The notes: a model not told the origin generated them from the letters alone. A DNA stretch of 64,000 bases from Conus ventricosus (GCA_018398815.1 CM031602.1:102606683-102670682); one strand, 5' to 3'. Numbered from the stretch's first letter, positions 1 through 10,616 are shown. Program-made: numbers and translations.

Positions 1-851
1 ACCGCTCAACCCAAATAAACATCTTTATCTTTTGATTATTTTTTTTCTGGATGTGGTGCGAGATTTTTTTTGAGTTTGGGTGAATGTGCATTTATTAATT
101 GATTGTTTATTATTTTGCATTATTGCTGTAGTGTTGTGTATATTGTGAGTGATTTGTTTTTTCCCGTCTCCAGTTTCACGGGAGACAGTGACCACTAGGG
201 TGCTGTCTGAGGGATTCTTTTACTGTTCTTGATTTATTCTCACTGTTCCGGTCCTGTGTATCCTTTCATTTCCTTTTCACCCCCTTTTTCAAAACCTCTT
301 AAACCTTCTCATCAATAAGCTCCTATCTAGTTTTCTTTCAACATTTTCATCTTTTAGGTAGGATTTCCGCTAGTTTGTGTTTCTTCCCTCTTTTTAATTG
401 TTTGTGCTTCCATTTGTTTTGTAAATTTATATTCATTTTTTGTATAAGGCGGTGCATTTGTTTTGTAAATCCATTTGAAATTAAGTAAGAAAGAAAGACT
501 GACAACAAGAACATTTAAGAACTAAAACTTTATAAAGAATTTATTTTCAGAAAACTTTATTGTGTTTTTTTCCTTTCTTAGGAAAAACAGATTTGCATTG
601 AACTTCATTTTTTTTTTTTTTTAAATTCCAAATTGATAGCAGTTTGCAAATTACTTTTGGAAAAATACATTCCTTGGATTTGATATCTACCCTGTTTGGT
701 AAGCTGTTTTCTGTTTACACCGGAAATTGAATTCTTTATTTGTATATACTATAATTACAGTTTTTGTGAAATATACAACATCATCATTTATCGCCTTATT
801 TTTATTCATACTTAGAAATTGTTTTGTGTTTATATCTGTTGACGGTTCATT
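1..851 (+). other. Region upstream of gag, probable 5' untranslated leader of the Ty3/gypsy element
   Basis: No long open frame and no similarity by eye to the 3' LTR at 5402-6389, so the 5' LTR must lie left of the window or be missing. The stretch is T-rich with short A and T runs. I see no convincing primer-binding site. Its assignment to the retrotransposon rests only on lying directly upstream of gag. Confidence 0.35.
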
Positions 852-2100
852 ATGGATGATTTTGATAAATATGTTAAACAAGCGGAACGCTTGGGTTTTG
901 ATGGAGAAAAACTTACTAACTATGTGCAACAATGCATAGATAGGGCAGACAGGCTAAGAGAGAGAGAAGAAAATAGACTACAGAGGAAGCTGAAGCTGAA
1001 GAAAATAGATTACAGAGGGAAGCTGAAGCTGAAGAAAAAAAATTACAGAGAGAAGCTGAAGCTGAAGAAAAAAGATTACAGAGGGAAGCTGAAGCTGACG
1101 AACGTCAATTTAAGTTGAGGCAGTTAGAACTAGAGACTGATGCTGAAATTAAAAGATTACAGGCATCGAGAGAACCTCCACCAGTCGGTTCCGCAAGCGT
1201 GCCTCAACCAAAAACAGCATACATACCAAAGTTGCCGCCTTTCGAGGAAAAAACGGATGACATTGATAGTTTTCTTTTCAGATTTGAAAGTCACGCAACG
1301 TCTTGTGGTTGGCCAAAGGAAAAGTGGACATTGTATATTGCATCGTTGTTTAAGGGTAGCGCTTTGGCATTGTACCACACACTCGCGGCGAAACATAATT
1401 TAACTTGGGATCAGTTGAAGGAAGAACTCCTCAAGAAATTTCAATGTTCTGCTGATCGTTTTCGCGAACGTTTTCGTTCTGTGCGCCCTGACAAAGGAGA
1501 ATCGTTTCCATCGTTTCTAATTCGTATGAGTCATTGTTTACATCGATGGATCGATCTATCAAAAACGAACAAGACTTTTCAATCACTGCGAGATCTCCTT
1601 CTTAGAGAACAACTTTTCCAGAGCGTGAGCAAAGAACTGACCACTTTCCTTAAAGAAAGGCAATTTGAAAATGTTGAGGAAATGTGTCAGATGGCTGATC
1701 AGTATTGTATCGCTCACCCAGACAAGGGCGTGGCTAGGAAAGGAGAATTTCCATCTTTGAGTCTCATGCGTCATGTACTATCCCATCGGACAGGGATATT
1801 ACAGGAAAGGAAATCGTGGGTCATTTCTGGGTCCTCAAGGATATACCTATCCTAGGAACGGATAGGGATCTTTCCGCGGTTCGAGTGACTTTCGTCAGTA
1901 CCAGTACTCGCCGCTGGAAAGACCTGTTGCTCCTCAGCAAACGTTCCGAGGTCATGGACAACGACCACCGCGTAGACCTTTTGGGCCAGTTCGTGGACAG
2001 AACAGAAGTTCACAAAATCAGTCAGCTGCCGATCAGACAATGCGATGTTTCTTTTGCGATTGCAAGTTCCATTTGAAAAGGAATTGCCCGTTCAAACCAA
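852..2100 (+). pseudogene. gag: Ty3/gypsy Gag, frameshifted
   Basis: Gag-type structural protein of an LTR retrotransposon, which would form the particle and bind the RNA. It starts at the ATG at 852 (MDDFDKYVKQAERLG). Near 960-1140 the DNA encodes a charged coiled coil of repeated LQREAEAEE-type units. One unit lacks a G (CAGAGGAAG near 983 instead of CAGAGGGAAG), which throws the first frame off; the capsid part continues in the frame open to 1855, with features such as WTLYIASLFKGSALALYHTL typical of retrotransposon gag. A second shift near 1760-1850 precedes a nucleocapsid knuckle at 2046-2087, where C-X2-C-X4-H-X4-C is complete. Both breaks look like single-base indels, so decay and sequencing error cannot be separated here. 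Protease follows directly. Confidence 0.8.
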
Positions 2101-2520
2101 ATGATTCAAAATCCGCATTAGTCTCCACTGATTGTGAAGAAGGACTTGTTTTGGCACCAGATCAATCGGTTGATGGACTGGTGTTAGAAAACGGAGCCAT
2201 CAATGGATTGCAGGCTTCGGTTTTGCGAGACACTGGGTGCACCATGCTGGTGTACGAAAATCTTTCGTGCTTCAAAACCAGTATCTTGACACTGTCCAAA
2301 AGTGTAGATCGTTTGGAGGCAAGATTGAAAAGTTTCCGCTGGCGAAAATTTCAGTCGATACACCGTACTACTCCGGATTTCTTACCGCCTGTGTTATTGA
2401 TAACCCAGTCTGCGACTTGATCTTGGGCAATTTGCCAGGTGTCGCTACAGTACATGGTGGGGCTGGAGGATCGTTCATTCCTTGTCTTGTGAGTACCAGA
2501 TCAGACATCGTAGAGCAGGG
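2101..2520 (+). pseudogene. Retropepsin-like aspartic protease, frameshifted
   Basis: Aspartic protease that would cleave the Gag-Pol polyprotein. The catalytic triplet DTG is at 2229-2237 within VLRDTGCT, in frame with the upstream zinc knuckle. The flap and C-terminal part (VCDLILGN, around 2406-2430) lie in another frame, so there is an indel between about 2240 and 2300. It is followed by a linker into the integrase zinc-binding region, not by reverse transcriptase as in ordinary Ty3/gypsy elements. Confidence 0.75.
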
Positions 2521-4124
2521 AAAGGCTACAAAGCCGCTAAAAGTCTCAAAACTGGATGAACTCCAGATTACCCCAGATGATCTAAAAGAAATGCAGGAAA
2601 AAGACGAGACGCTGACGACAATACTTTCTGCTGCTAAACAGACTGTAACGGACAAACTAACGGACAAAAACCAACGTACATACTGGACTCTGACATTCTC
2701 TATAGGTGTGCACCTGGACAGGACAACAACCAAGTAGTCGTTCCAAAGCCACTTAGAGAGACGGTACTACACACGGCTCATGATGCATTGTTCGCTGGTC
2801 ACTGTGGAATCAAAGAACATCAAAGAGAGTTCTTGATTCTTTTTATTGGCCAGGTGTCACAAAGGAAGTAACAGAATACTGCCGTTCATGTGACATCTGC
2901 CAAAAGACATCTCAGAAAGGTCGCGTCCCATGTGCACCTTTGCACAAAATGCCTCTCATTTCCGTCCCATTTCGGAAGGTGGCTATTGATCTTGTTGGGC
3001 CTTTACCACTGTCTTCTTCGGGATATCGCTATATCTTAACTTTGGTGGATACAGCGACAAGGTATCCAGAAGCGATTCCACTGAAGAAAATTGATACAGT
3101 GTCTGTCGCTGAAGCCTTACTTGCGATTTTTTCCAGAGTGGGTCTTCCAGACGAAATTCTCTCGGATTGTGGAACGCAATTCATTTCCGATCTCATGAGA
3201 GAAGTTTACAGACTGTTGTCAATCTCTTCCATTTCAACCACGCCATATCATCCCCAATCAAATGGCATGGTTGAACGTTTCAATGGAACGTTAAAGTCCA
3301 TGTTGAGAAAGGTTGCAAGGCAGGAACCTCATGAATGGGATCGTTTCATACCGGCTTTGCTTTTCGCATACAGGGAAATGCCGAACGAAACGCTGGGATT
3401 CTCACCATTTGAGCTTCTTTTCGGACACTCACCAAGGGGTCCTTTGGATCTACTGATGACACAATGGACAAATAAGACGGACATCCCTGACAGTAAAACT
3501 GTTTATCAATACGTTTATGAACTGCATAATCGTTTGAAGGATGCATGTGAGCTTGCTCAACAGTCAGCTGATAGAAAAACAGATGTGTACAAGGTCTTTG
3601 CAGACAGAAAAGCAAAGGCACGTTCCTTCAGTGTAGGGGATAAAGTCCTTGTACTACTCACTGATGAACATAACAAGCTTCGTGTTATGTGGAAGGGTCC
3701 TTTTCAGGTGGTCGGAAAACTTTCTGCAGTAAATTATAAGATCAAAATGGCAAACACTGAGAAGGTATTTCATGTGAACATGTTGAAGAAGTATGTTGAA
3801 CGTGCAAATGTTGCCATCAACCAGTCAGTTGAGTGGATATGTCCTGTGTCAGAAACTGATGTCAACATGGCAGACATTATCAGTGATGAATTTGTACCCA
3901 ATGTAACGTACAGGGACAGATCAAAGGTTATGAAAACAGCAAATGTAGGAGTGTTAACATCTACCAGTGCAGATGATGTTGTACCCCTTCCTATTCTGTC
4001 TATCAAAGGTGAAACCTATGAGGATGTGGTTCTGTCGAATGATTTGTCTACAAGTCAAACAGAACAGCTCAAAGACATTTTGAAAGACTTTCAGGATGTG
4101 TTGACGGATACCCCGGTACAGTAA
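2521..4124 (+). pseudogene. Ty3/gypsy integrase lying upstream of reverse transcriptase
   Basis: DDE integrase that inserts retroelement cDNA. The linker and H2C2 zinc-binding domain (histidines near 2775-2810, CRSCDIC at 2880-2900) are interrupted by a frameshift near 2830. The catalytic core is open from 2940: Asp in IDLVGP at 2988, Asp in LSDCGTQF at 3165, Glu in GMVERFNGT at 3273. The last two give the canonical D-35-E spacing. A GPY/F-type module (WKGPFQVVG) near 3690 and a VFHVNMLKKYVER end are typical of the family. The frame then runs about 110 codons into a linker and stops at 4122-4124, just before the RT. The order PR-IN-RT matches Gmr1-like elements rather than standard Ty3/gypsy. 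Confidence 0.85.
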
Positions 4125-4520
4125 CTGGTATTGAAATCCATAGTATTCAGTTAACTTCTGAAATACCAGTGCGAACCAGACCATACCCCCTCCCATTTGC
4201 AAAAAAAGAGGTGGTAGAGAGAGAAATCAATGTAATGCTGGATTTAAAGGTGGTAGAATCTTCTACATCTCCGTACAGCTCACCAGTTGTATTGGTGGAC
4301 AAACCTGACGGTTCGGTGCGGTTTTGCATCGATTACAGGAAACTAAACAAGATCACTGTGTTCGATGCCGAGCCCATCCCGGACATTGAAGAACTTCTGT
4401 GTCAGCTCTCAGAAGGAAATTATTTTATGAAAGTATACTTGACTAAAGGAATTCCAATTTACCATTGAACCAGTGCCTGGAACACAAAATGTCATGGCAG
4501 ATTTATTGTCACGTGTATGA
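4125..4520 (+). pseudogene. Reverse transcriptase N-terminus fused to RNase H tail by internal deletion
   Basis: The RT fingers region is clear: LDLKVVESSTSPYSSPVVLV, then KPDGSVRFCIDYRKLNKIT. It continues to YFMKVYLTKG near 4448, where RT motif A begins. Sequence then jumps to a different frame reading VPGTQNVMADLLSRV and a stop at 4518-4520, which is the usual C-terminal end of a gypsy RNase H region. The catalytic RT core (including the YxDD box) and nearly all of RNase H are therefore missing. A stop and frame change also separate it from integrase. This copy cannot make its own RT; it is a dead or non-autonomous element. Confidence 0.8.
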
Positions 4521-5390
4521 ATATTCATGGACAAATGTAACTGTCTTCAAGGGAAGGACTATTCCTGTTTTAGTCTTTCTTAATGATTACGGTGTGATCA
4601 CATTTGACAGTGCATTGTATGCTACTGACGATTTAAATCAAGTGGTATTTATGCATAATTTGCTTGTTGGAGTGACCATGTGTTTTACAAGCAAAAACTA
4701 CTTGATGTTGATGTATTACATACCTATTCTTTGCTTTATTCTTTAGTAAAGAATGAGAAATCATCATGTACTATTTATGTCTAACTTGCTTGTGAAGATG
4801 AATATTATGTATGTGTGATGAGCAAATAACTCTTTAGAAATGTATATACACATGTTTTGATTGTGCAGTGAGACAAACCTATTGTTTTCATTGGTTAATT
4901 GTCAACAATGGAAAATATGTTTCACTTTTCAATGGAGTATAACATTACATGTGAAAAAAAAAACAATGTTTATTTTGTTTACATGTCTATTGAGAGACAT
5001 TTACACTTGGAAATATTCTCATTTTCATGAGGGTTTTGAAACATATGATGTGAGACAAAGATCAAGGGAAAATATGTGCTTCACATCTTAATATATAAAC
5101 ACATTTTGTACTTTGAATTGTTGATATTCCTAGTTGTTTTGTACGTGTAATTTGTGAAATGTAATTTGTGACATGTGGTGATCAATTATGAATTTTTTTT
5201 TAGAAAAGACTGAAAGTTTGAAATATGCTATTTATGGTGGATCATGATGATGGATTCTATACGTTGATTATTAATTTGGTGAATCATGTGTGATGGTTAC
5301 ACATTTTGAGATTCATGGCTGAAGATGTGTTTTAAGTGAAGTTGTGTATCCTTTAAAAAAAAAATTTTCTGGAGAAATTTTTTTCATCCC
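4521..5390 (+). other. 3' untranslated region of the Ty3/gypsy element
   Basis: An AT-rich stretch of about 870 bp between the RNase H stop and the polypurine tract. Only short chance frames are present and I see no domain. It is long for a gypsy 3' leader; an envelope-like gene was looked for and not seen. Confidence 0.6.
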
Positions 5391-5401
5391 AGGATGGGGG
5401 G
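5391..5401 (+). other. Polypurine tract
   Basis: AGGATGGGGGG sits immediately before the TGTCATG start of the LTR, the normal place for the plus-strand DNA synthesis primer of an LTR retrotransposon. Confidence 0.8.
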
Positions 5402-5762
5402 TGTCATGTGACGTAGCCTCACATCAAGGCATGTGACGCTCCATCACATGTAGTTAGTGATATGAATCATTTCCCCATGCCACTACTGAAAAGGAAGAAT
5501 ATTCGTGTGGCTTGACTAGTGTAGCGGGCGTCCCAAATAATTGTGAGTATGACTCGGTAAAGAAACAAGGGTGGTCATTGGGTGAAAGTGACCACTGAGA
5601 GATAGTTTAACAAGGGTTGGTAAGGTGCTGGTCATGTGTTTTGAACACTGAGTATGCACTCACTAGGAGGAAGAAGGAAAGAATCAGTTTTAACCCAGCA
5701 GATGGCCTAGAGACTCGAACCTGTCAGGACGTTGGTCCTCGCTGCTGACCAGTCATTACCAG

Positions 5763-5811
5763 CCCTTCACCCTTTTACCCTTCGCCCTTCACCCTTCACC
5801 TTTCACCCCGT
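5763..5811 (+). repeat. CCCTTCA-type short tandem repeat inside the LTR
   Basis: About six degenerate copies of CCCTTCA/CCCTTCG, present in inverted form in the solo LTR (53757-53795). It lies just downstream of the splice-like junction. Confidence 0.8.
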
Positions 5812-6142
5812 GAGGTGGTTGAAGATGGCCATGGTGTGGGGAACACACCGGTAGTTCAGCCCCAGCAAGTACCAACTCCATGGAGAGGAGTTGGAACTCG
5901 TCAGTTCTCAAGGGACAGAAGAAGTCGAGGAAGAGAAGGCGAAACTCATATCTCCAGTGACGAGATAATTCAAGGGGGCAATCCGATGTCTAAGAAAGAC
6001 AGGGAATCGGGAAAACATGGAAGCTTTTACTTGATGCAGGCAGGGCATCAGTGAGTACAGGAGCTATTTATTCTCCTGGTCTGGTTTTTTTGGGGCTACT
6101 GTAATGTGAAGGCCATGGCTTTATAGAAGCTGGACTGGATTA

Positions 6143-6220
6143 TTTTATCTCTCAGTGTAAAGAGAGATACATGTGTAAAGATTAATTTATCTCTCAGCGT
6201 AAAGAGAGATACAGGTGTAA
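6143..6220 (+). repeat. Tandem pair of stem-loop units in the LTR
   Basis: Two copies of about 38 bp, each containing ATCTCTC, a short loop and GAGAGAT, which can fold as a 7-bp hairpin. The solo LTR at 53405-53432 has only one copy. Confidence 0.7.
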
Positions 6221-6469
6221 AATCTGTTTATAAGTTGTTGATGTGATTTAGTAAAGTGTTTTTCCCTGAAGGAGAGGGGGAGAAGAAAAAACATTCGGTA
6301 GTGCGCCTTTTGGTTGATTGGAAAGATTGCGTGTGCGTATGGAGTAAATGCTGTCATGAATGCGCGGGTGCAAAAGTGACAGTGTGACAGCTGTCAACAA
6401 ATGTTTGCTGATGCAAAACAATTCATTGGTTTAGCCCCACAATCTCTTCAGTCTAAATTTCACATAAAC

Positions 6470-6602
6470 CCTAGCTATCCAACCAAATTCCAGATTTCCA
6501 CACCTAGAACAGACCTGTTTAAAAGCAAGCTGTTCCTACTCTGGTAGTGTTGTTTGGAATTCACTTCCACTACATTTCCGATGCACTCAAAATGCAGAAT
6601 CC
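6470..6602 (+). pseudogene. LINE ORF2 C-terminal remnant
   Basis: Reads SCSYSGSVVWNSLP followed by a conserved-looking RCTQNAESF stretch, the pattern commonly seen at the extreme C-terminus of LINE (CR1/L2/RTE-like) ORF2 proteins. It is immediately followed by a minisatellite. A related fragment lies at 7213-7312, and both share a leader reading CCAAATTCCAGATT. Only the end of the gene is present. Confidence 0.5.
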
Positions 6603-7075
6603 TTCTGAGAAGTACTCATTACACATTTCACAGCAGATAATCACTGTTAGAGACAACTGATTACACATTTCACAGCAGATAATCACTGTTAGAGACAACT
6701 GATTACACATTTCACAGCAGATAATCACTGTTAGAGACAACTGATTACATATTTCACAGCAGATACTCACTGTTAGAGACAACTGATTACACATTTCACA
6801 GCAGATAATCACTGTTAGAGACAACTGATTACACATTTCACAGCAGATAATCACTTTTAGAGACAACTGATTACACATTTCATAGCAGATAATCACTCTT
6901 AGAGACAGCTGATTACACATTTCACAGCAGATAATCACTGTTAGAGACAAGTGATTGCACATTTCACAGCAGATAATCACTGTTAGAGACAACTGATTAC
7001 ACATTTCACAGCAGATAATCACTGTTAGAGACAACTGATTACACATTTCACAGCAATAATCACTGTTAGAGACAA
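6603..7075. repeat. 42-bp minisatellite, about 11 copies
   Basis: Tandem units of consensus ATTACACATTTCACAGCAGATAATCACTGTTAGAGACAACTG, mostly intact with a few substitutions. Because 42 is divisible by 3, the minus strand is an open frame of 14-residue repeats (CCEMCNQLSLTVII), which I regard as a by-product and not a gene. It lies between two copies of a LINE 3' fragment. Confidence 0.95.
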
Positions 7076-7212
7076 AATGCTGTACCACGGCACACCTCCT
7101 GTTTCGCTACGTACCTAAACTGTTACGTCACTTCCCCAACCTTTGATTTTCAAAACCAGATAAGGGATAAATGACAGATATGCTTACTCTTGTTTTTCAA
7201 TGATTGCAGTTA

Positions 7213-7531
7213 TTCCAAATTCCAGATTCCCAAACCCTAGAACAGACCTGCCTCAGGAGGTTGTGACAGCAGAGTCACTGGACTGCTTCAAGTCCAGGCT
7301 GGCCTCCCATCTCTAGAATCTGAAACAACCACCCCCTCCTTCCCCATCATCCCCCCCAACCCTTACCATCCTCCTCACCACTATTCCCTACAATCCCCCC
7401 TCCCCTCTGCCATCCTTCCCAGTACAAATCCTCACAACAATATTCGACAATCTCCCCAAACTACGACATAACCATCAATTAAATGATGTTGGTTTTATAA
7501 AAAGGAAGAAGAAGACGAAAAAGAAGAAGAA
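7213..7531 (+). pseudogene. LINE ORF2 C-terminus, 3' UTR and A/G-rich tail
   Basis: Reads LPQEVVTAESLDCFKSRLASHL then a stop near 7314, the usual C-terminal end of a LINE ORF2. About 200 bp of C-rich 3' UTR follows, then a tail of GAA/AAG repeats at 7500-7531, as expected at a LINE 3' end. The 5' part of the gene is absent. Confidence 0.55.
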
Positions 7532-7763
7532 GAATTACATCATGATGAGTGGAGTGTCATGGTCACTGATTTTATTGGTGCATATCACTAATTGATTGAT
7601 ATCATCATACGATTCATTTGTGGTAGCTCTGCAACTACATAGTGATAAATCTGTGTTCTGATTACTGTTGAATGTATTGGTGCATTGTTGTCTTTATTCA
7701 AAATCCATAGAAATATTTAGTACATGATTTTTAGAAGAGGAAAATAATTAATTAAAGTATAAA

Positions 7764-7765
<2 letters not shown>
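7532..7765. other. No feature recognised
   Basis: AT-rich sequence with no open frame or motif that I can support. Confidence 0.5.
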
Positions 7766-7802
<37 letters not shown>

Positions 7803-7827
7803 TCTCTCTCTCTCTCTCTCCTCTCTC

Positions 7828-7887
<60 letters not shown>
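7766..7887. repeat. (CT)n microsatellite
   Basis: Nearly pure CT repeat, about 120 bp, with three small interruptions. Confidence 0.98.
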
Positions 7888-7889
<2 letters not shown>

Positions 7890-7997
7890 CATTTACGGCT
7901 ACTTGTTGATGTATCGTCACTTAATTGATATTTCTAGTCTTGGGTTGTATATAAATAGTTTAAAAAAAAAAATGGGTGGGGGGTGATTGTGTTGGCA

Positions 7998-8018
7998 TCT
8001 CTCTCTCTCTCTCTCTCT

Positions 8019-8076
<58 letters not shown>
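7998..8076. repeat. (CT)n microsatellite
   Basis: About 79 bp of CT repeat with one CCCC interruption. Confidence 0.98.
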
Positions 8077-8078
<2 letters not shown>

Positions 8079-8136
8079 ATGAAACATACTATGAATCTAT
8101 AATGCCTGTTGTTAATGTATGTACATACTCGGGAAT

Positions 8137-8395
8137 ATATCTATTAAACAAGTCGTTCCAGCGAGGAGTCAAGCAGGCCATCTACATCGCAGCCACAAAT
8201 CCCCCGCTCAACAGAGACCGAGGCCGCTACACGTTGCCCCTGCTATACGCTTCACTGATTCGGTCTCGTGACCTGGTATGTCCCATGGTCGCGTGATCTG
8301 AATCGAGTTCACTCAGTCTGCAACAGCATCGCTGAGGAAGATGGCCGGATGGCTGTCGAAAGCTACGAGTGAGTAGTGCATCTTCTTCTGTTGGG
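8137..8395 (+). pseudogene. Penelope-like element remnant, GIY-YIG endonuclease end
   Basis: The frame reads SFQRGVKQAIYIAATNPPLN followed by RDRGRYTLPLLYASLIRS. This resembles the C-terminal part of the GIY-YIG endonuclease domain of Penelope-like retroelements. About 50 bp downstream comes GCTGAGGAAGATGGCCGGATGG then CTGTCGAAAGC, the CTGANGA ... GAAA pattern common in the terminal repeats of this group. No RT domain is nearby, so this is only a 3' fragment; family assignment is from motif memory and moderate. Confidence 0.5.
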
Positions 8396-8884
8396 AGACT
8401 GGTCTAATTCTAGGTAGCAATAATATATTTATCAACGTGCTTAAATGTTATCTCTGCTTGCAAGTATCTAACAGTAGGACTAACATGTATCATTGAGCAT
8501 ACTAAAGATATTGACGTTGCCAAATAGCAACTCCCTTACTTTGTTTTGAAGTTTTTTTGATGCACAAGTTCAACCTTTGTTACATAATGGAGCTGAAGTA
8601 TGGGGCCTTGATACTGCTGCTAGTGCTCATTGTTAAATGTGCTTTGAAAAAAAATCCTTGGAGTATTATTGCTAACGCCAAATGATTTTTACATGGTGAA
8701 ATAGCTAGATTTCCAATATATTTTAATTCCGTGTTGAATGTGTTCACTATTGGCTTAAAATTATTCAGATGCAGGATTACAGATTAACACACAAAGCAAT
8801 ATCGGATGATGTCAGACTCAGATGACAGAGGAAAGAAAAACATGGTGATTGTATGCATATGTCTTAAATAAATGTTAGCGAACC
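8396..8884. other. No feature recognised
   Basis: No long open frame and no repeat. A likely AT-rich spacer. Confidence 0.4.
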
Positions 8885-8970
8885 GTCAAGAGAAACGTGG
8901 ACAAACGAGTCACAAGACAAAACACGACGCGTTTCGACCTCTTTTGTCTTCTTCAGGCAAGACACCAACA
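8885..8970 (-). mobile_element. Penelope-like terminal-repeat fragment
   Basis: On the minus strand the sequence runs CTTGCCTGAAGAAGACAAAAGAGGTCGAAACGCGTC-like (8909-8958), a CTGAAGA ... GAAAC arrangement typical of Penelope-like tails in invertebrates. No coding part is attached. It lies opposite in orientation to the fragment at 8137-8395. Confidence 0.35.
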
Positions 8971-9533
8971 AATAGGACAATGAAAATGAATGAGTTTGTC
9001 ACTTAGCTTGATCTCTTCAGCACAAGGTAGGCGTTGAATAAAAACGAGTCTGTTAGAAGGCGAGATAATGTGTGAGTCAAGGTAATAATGATGGTAATAA
9101 TTATTACTGATAGGAATAGTAACAAAGGTTAAATATTGAAATAATATATCAAGACAGGATTACTACTACTTTTGGTGATAAGGCAAAATAACAGTTGTAG
9201 TATGGGAGAAAGGAGAGTGGGTTAGAGGATGGCAAACGGCATGGTTGCCGTGGCAACAGCGTTAGTGGCGATGGTGAGATCAATACTAACAATAGTAAAT
9301 TACTGATGATACAGCTAACAACTATTTTGAAGGTAAAGGTAGTAAAAGCATGATACAGAAATATATTTAGAAATTAGATTTATATAAAAATCATAATAAA
9401 TAAATTCAAGAAAAAAAAATGATAATAAATAAATAAATAAATGAAACATAATTGTAAGAAAAAAAAAGAAATTAGAAAAACATAAATGAATAATAATAAT
9501 AATAATAGTATAATAATAATAAAAATAAATACG

Positions 9534-9576
<43 letters not shown>

Positions 9577-9641
9577 ATGAATAAGGAATAATTGAAAAAA
9601 TAATAAGGTAACTGATTGTAAGTAGCTTAATTGGAATTCCC
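8971..9641. repeat. A/T-rich stretch with (AATA/TAAA)n runs
   Basis: No coding signal. From about 9376 the sequence is dominated by AATAAATA repeats, purest at 9536-9580. The left part is plain AT-rich sequence. Confidence 0.7.
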
Positions 9642-9905
9642 ATGTACAAAACAGCGACTGATTTTAGTTACACAGAACGTACAGCCATTTACGATGTTTA
9701 CCTGTCTAAATTAAATGAAATTAGACAAAAACCTATGAAACGCATTATGACTAAGTCTAGATCTAGTGTCTCTGATCTTTTCACTCACTATTTTCGTTAC
9801 AGACAGTCGTTGACCAGAAATCTGATCGGCCATTATATTGAAATACAAAGAGGATGAAGTTCATTTCTTATTGGCTTGTCCAGTATCGAATCCCACAAGA
9901 GTATT
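9642..9905 (+). pseudogene. Short coding remnant with LINE-like C-terminal zinc-knuckle end
   Basis: An open frame of 71 codons, followed in another frame by EDEVHFLLACPVSN. The pattern E-D-E-V-H-F-L-L-x-C-P is what LINE and related retroelement ORF2 proteins show near the C-terminus (C-x-x-C ... H ... C knuckle). The upstream cysteines are not convincing. I assign it only as a probable retroelement fragment. Confidence 0.3.
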
Positions 9906-10122
9906 TCAATAATCCATGCCTTTTCAAATTAACCCTGTTAATGTCGTCATAAAAGGAAAACACCGTTAAACATTCGGCTTTTCATTTACAGAAAGCGTTC
10001 AAGAAGCGAAGTATCTGTATACCAAAAGAATACCAAAAATCAATTTGCAACATGAAACACAGTGTATTTCCCCATTCTAAGGGGCTAGGCCTTTATGAAT
10101 GAAACATTTGAGCCTCGAATGT

Positions 10123-10124
<2 letters not shown>

Positions 10125-10169
<45 letters not shown>

Positions 10170-10209
10170 CTCTCTCACACACACACACACACACACACCA
10201 CCACACAAA

Positions 10210-10242
<33 letters not shown>

Positions 10243-10284
10243 CACACACACACGCACATACACACATACACAGTACGCACACAC

Positions 10285-10321
<37 letters not shown>

Positions 10322-10330
10322 ACACACACA

Positions 10331-10370
<40 letters not shown>

Positions 10371-10374
10371 CTCA
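10125..10374. repeat. (CT)n followed by (CA)n microsatellite
   Basis: CT repeat to about 10177, then CA repeat with small interruptions to 10371. The long open frames here are repeat artefacts. Confidence 0.98.
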
Positions 10375-10575
10375 TGATAAATAATTGTTAAAGATTATTG
10401 ATGTTATGAATGCATTGTCGCTAACTGGTAACTGACTGTAGTACTGTCCCTTTTATTACTGCATTGTAACCACATCAGAAAAATGTGAATAACATGCTGA
10501 TATTATTGATGCAGTGTAGCTGTCTAATTAACATCCTCAGCAGTATGTACTTGGTGATAGATTACAAAAGGAATG

Positions 10576-10578
<3 letters not shown>

Positions 10579-10616
<38 letters not shown>

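Larger units (their letters stand above)
5402..6389 (+). mobile_element. 3' LTR of the Gmr1-like Ty3/gypsy element (988 bp, intronless form)
   Basis: Starts TGTCATGTGACGTAG after the polypurine tract and ends CAGTGTGACA. Both ends are fixed by comparison with an inverted solo copy at 53226-54274 that has a target duplication. The two align along their whole length with scattered substitutions. This copy lacks a 116-bp GT...AG segment present in the solo LTR; the junction falls between 5762 and 5763. It contains a short CCCTTCA-type tandem repeat (5763-5811) and two tandem hairpin units (6143-6220). The 5 bp after the LTR, GCTGT, should be the target duplication; the upstream partner is outside the window. 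Confidence 0.9.

Noticed and set aside
4521..5390. Envelope-like third ORF of the gypsy element
   Set aside because: Only short AT-rich frames; no signal peptide, furin site or membrane anchor.
6570..7088. 172-codon minus-strand frame of 14-residue Cys-rich repeats
   Set aside because: Explained by a 42-bp minisatellite whose length is a multiple of three; no signal peptide or conserved flank.
8137..8296. Host gene exon, because of a clean open frame after the CT repeat
   Set aside because: The sequence fits the end of a Penelope-like GIY-YIG domain better and has no splice context.
10077..10391. Several 60-100 codon open frames (Cys-Val and His-Thr repeats)
   Set aside because: They are translations of CA and CT microsatellites in every frame, with no non-repeat content.
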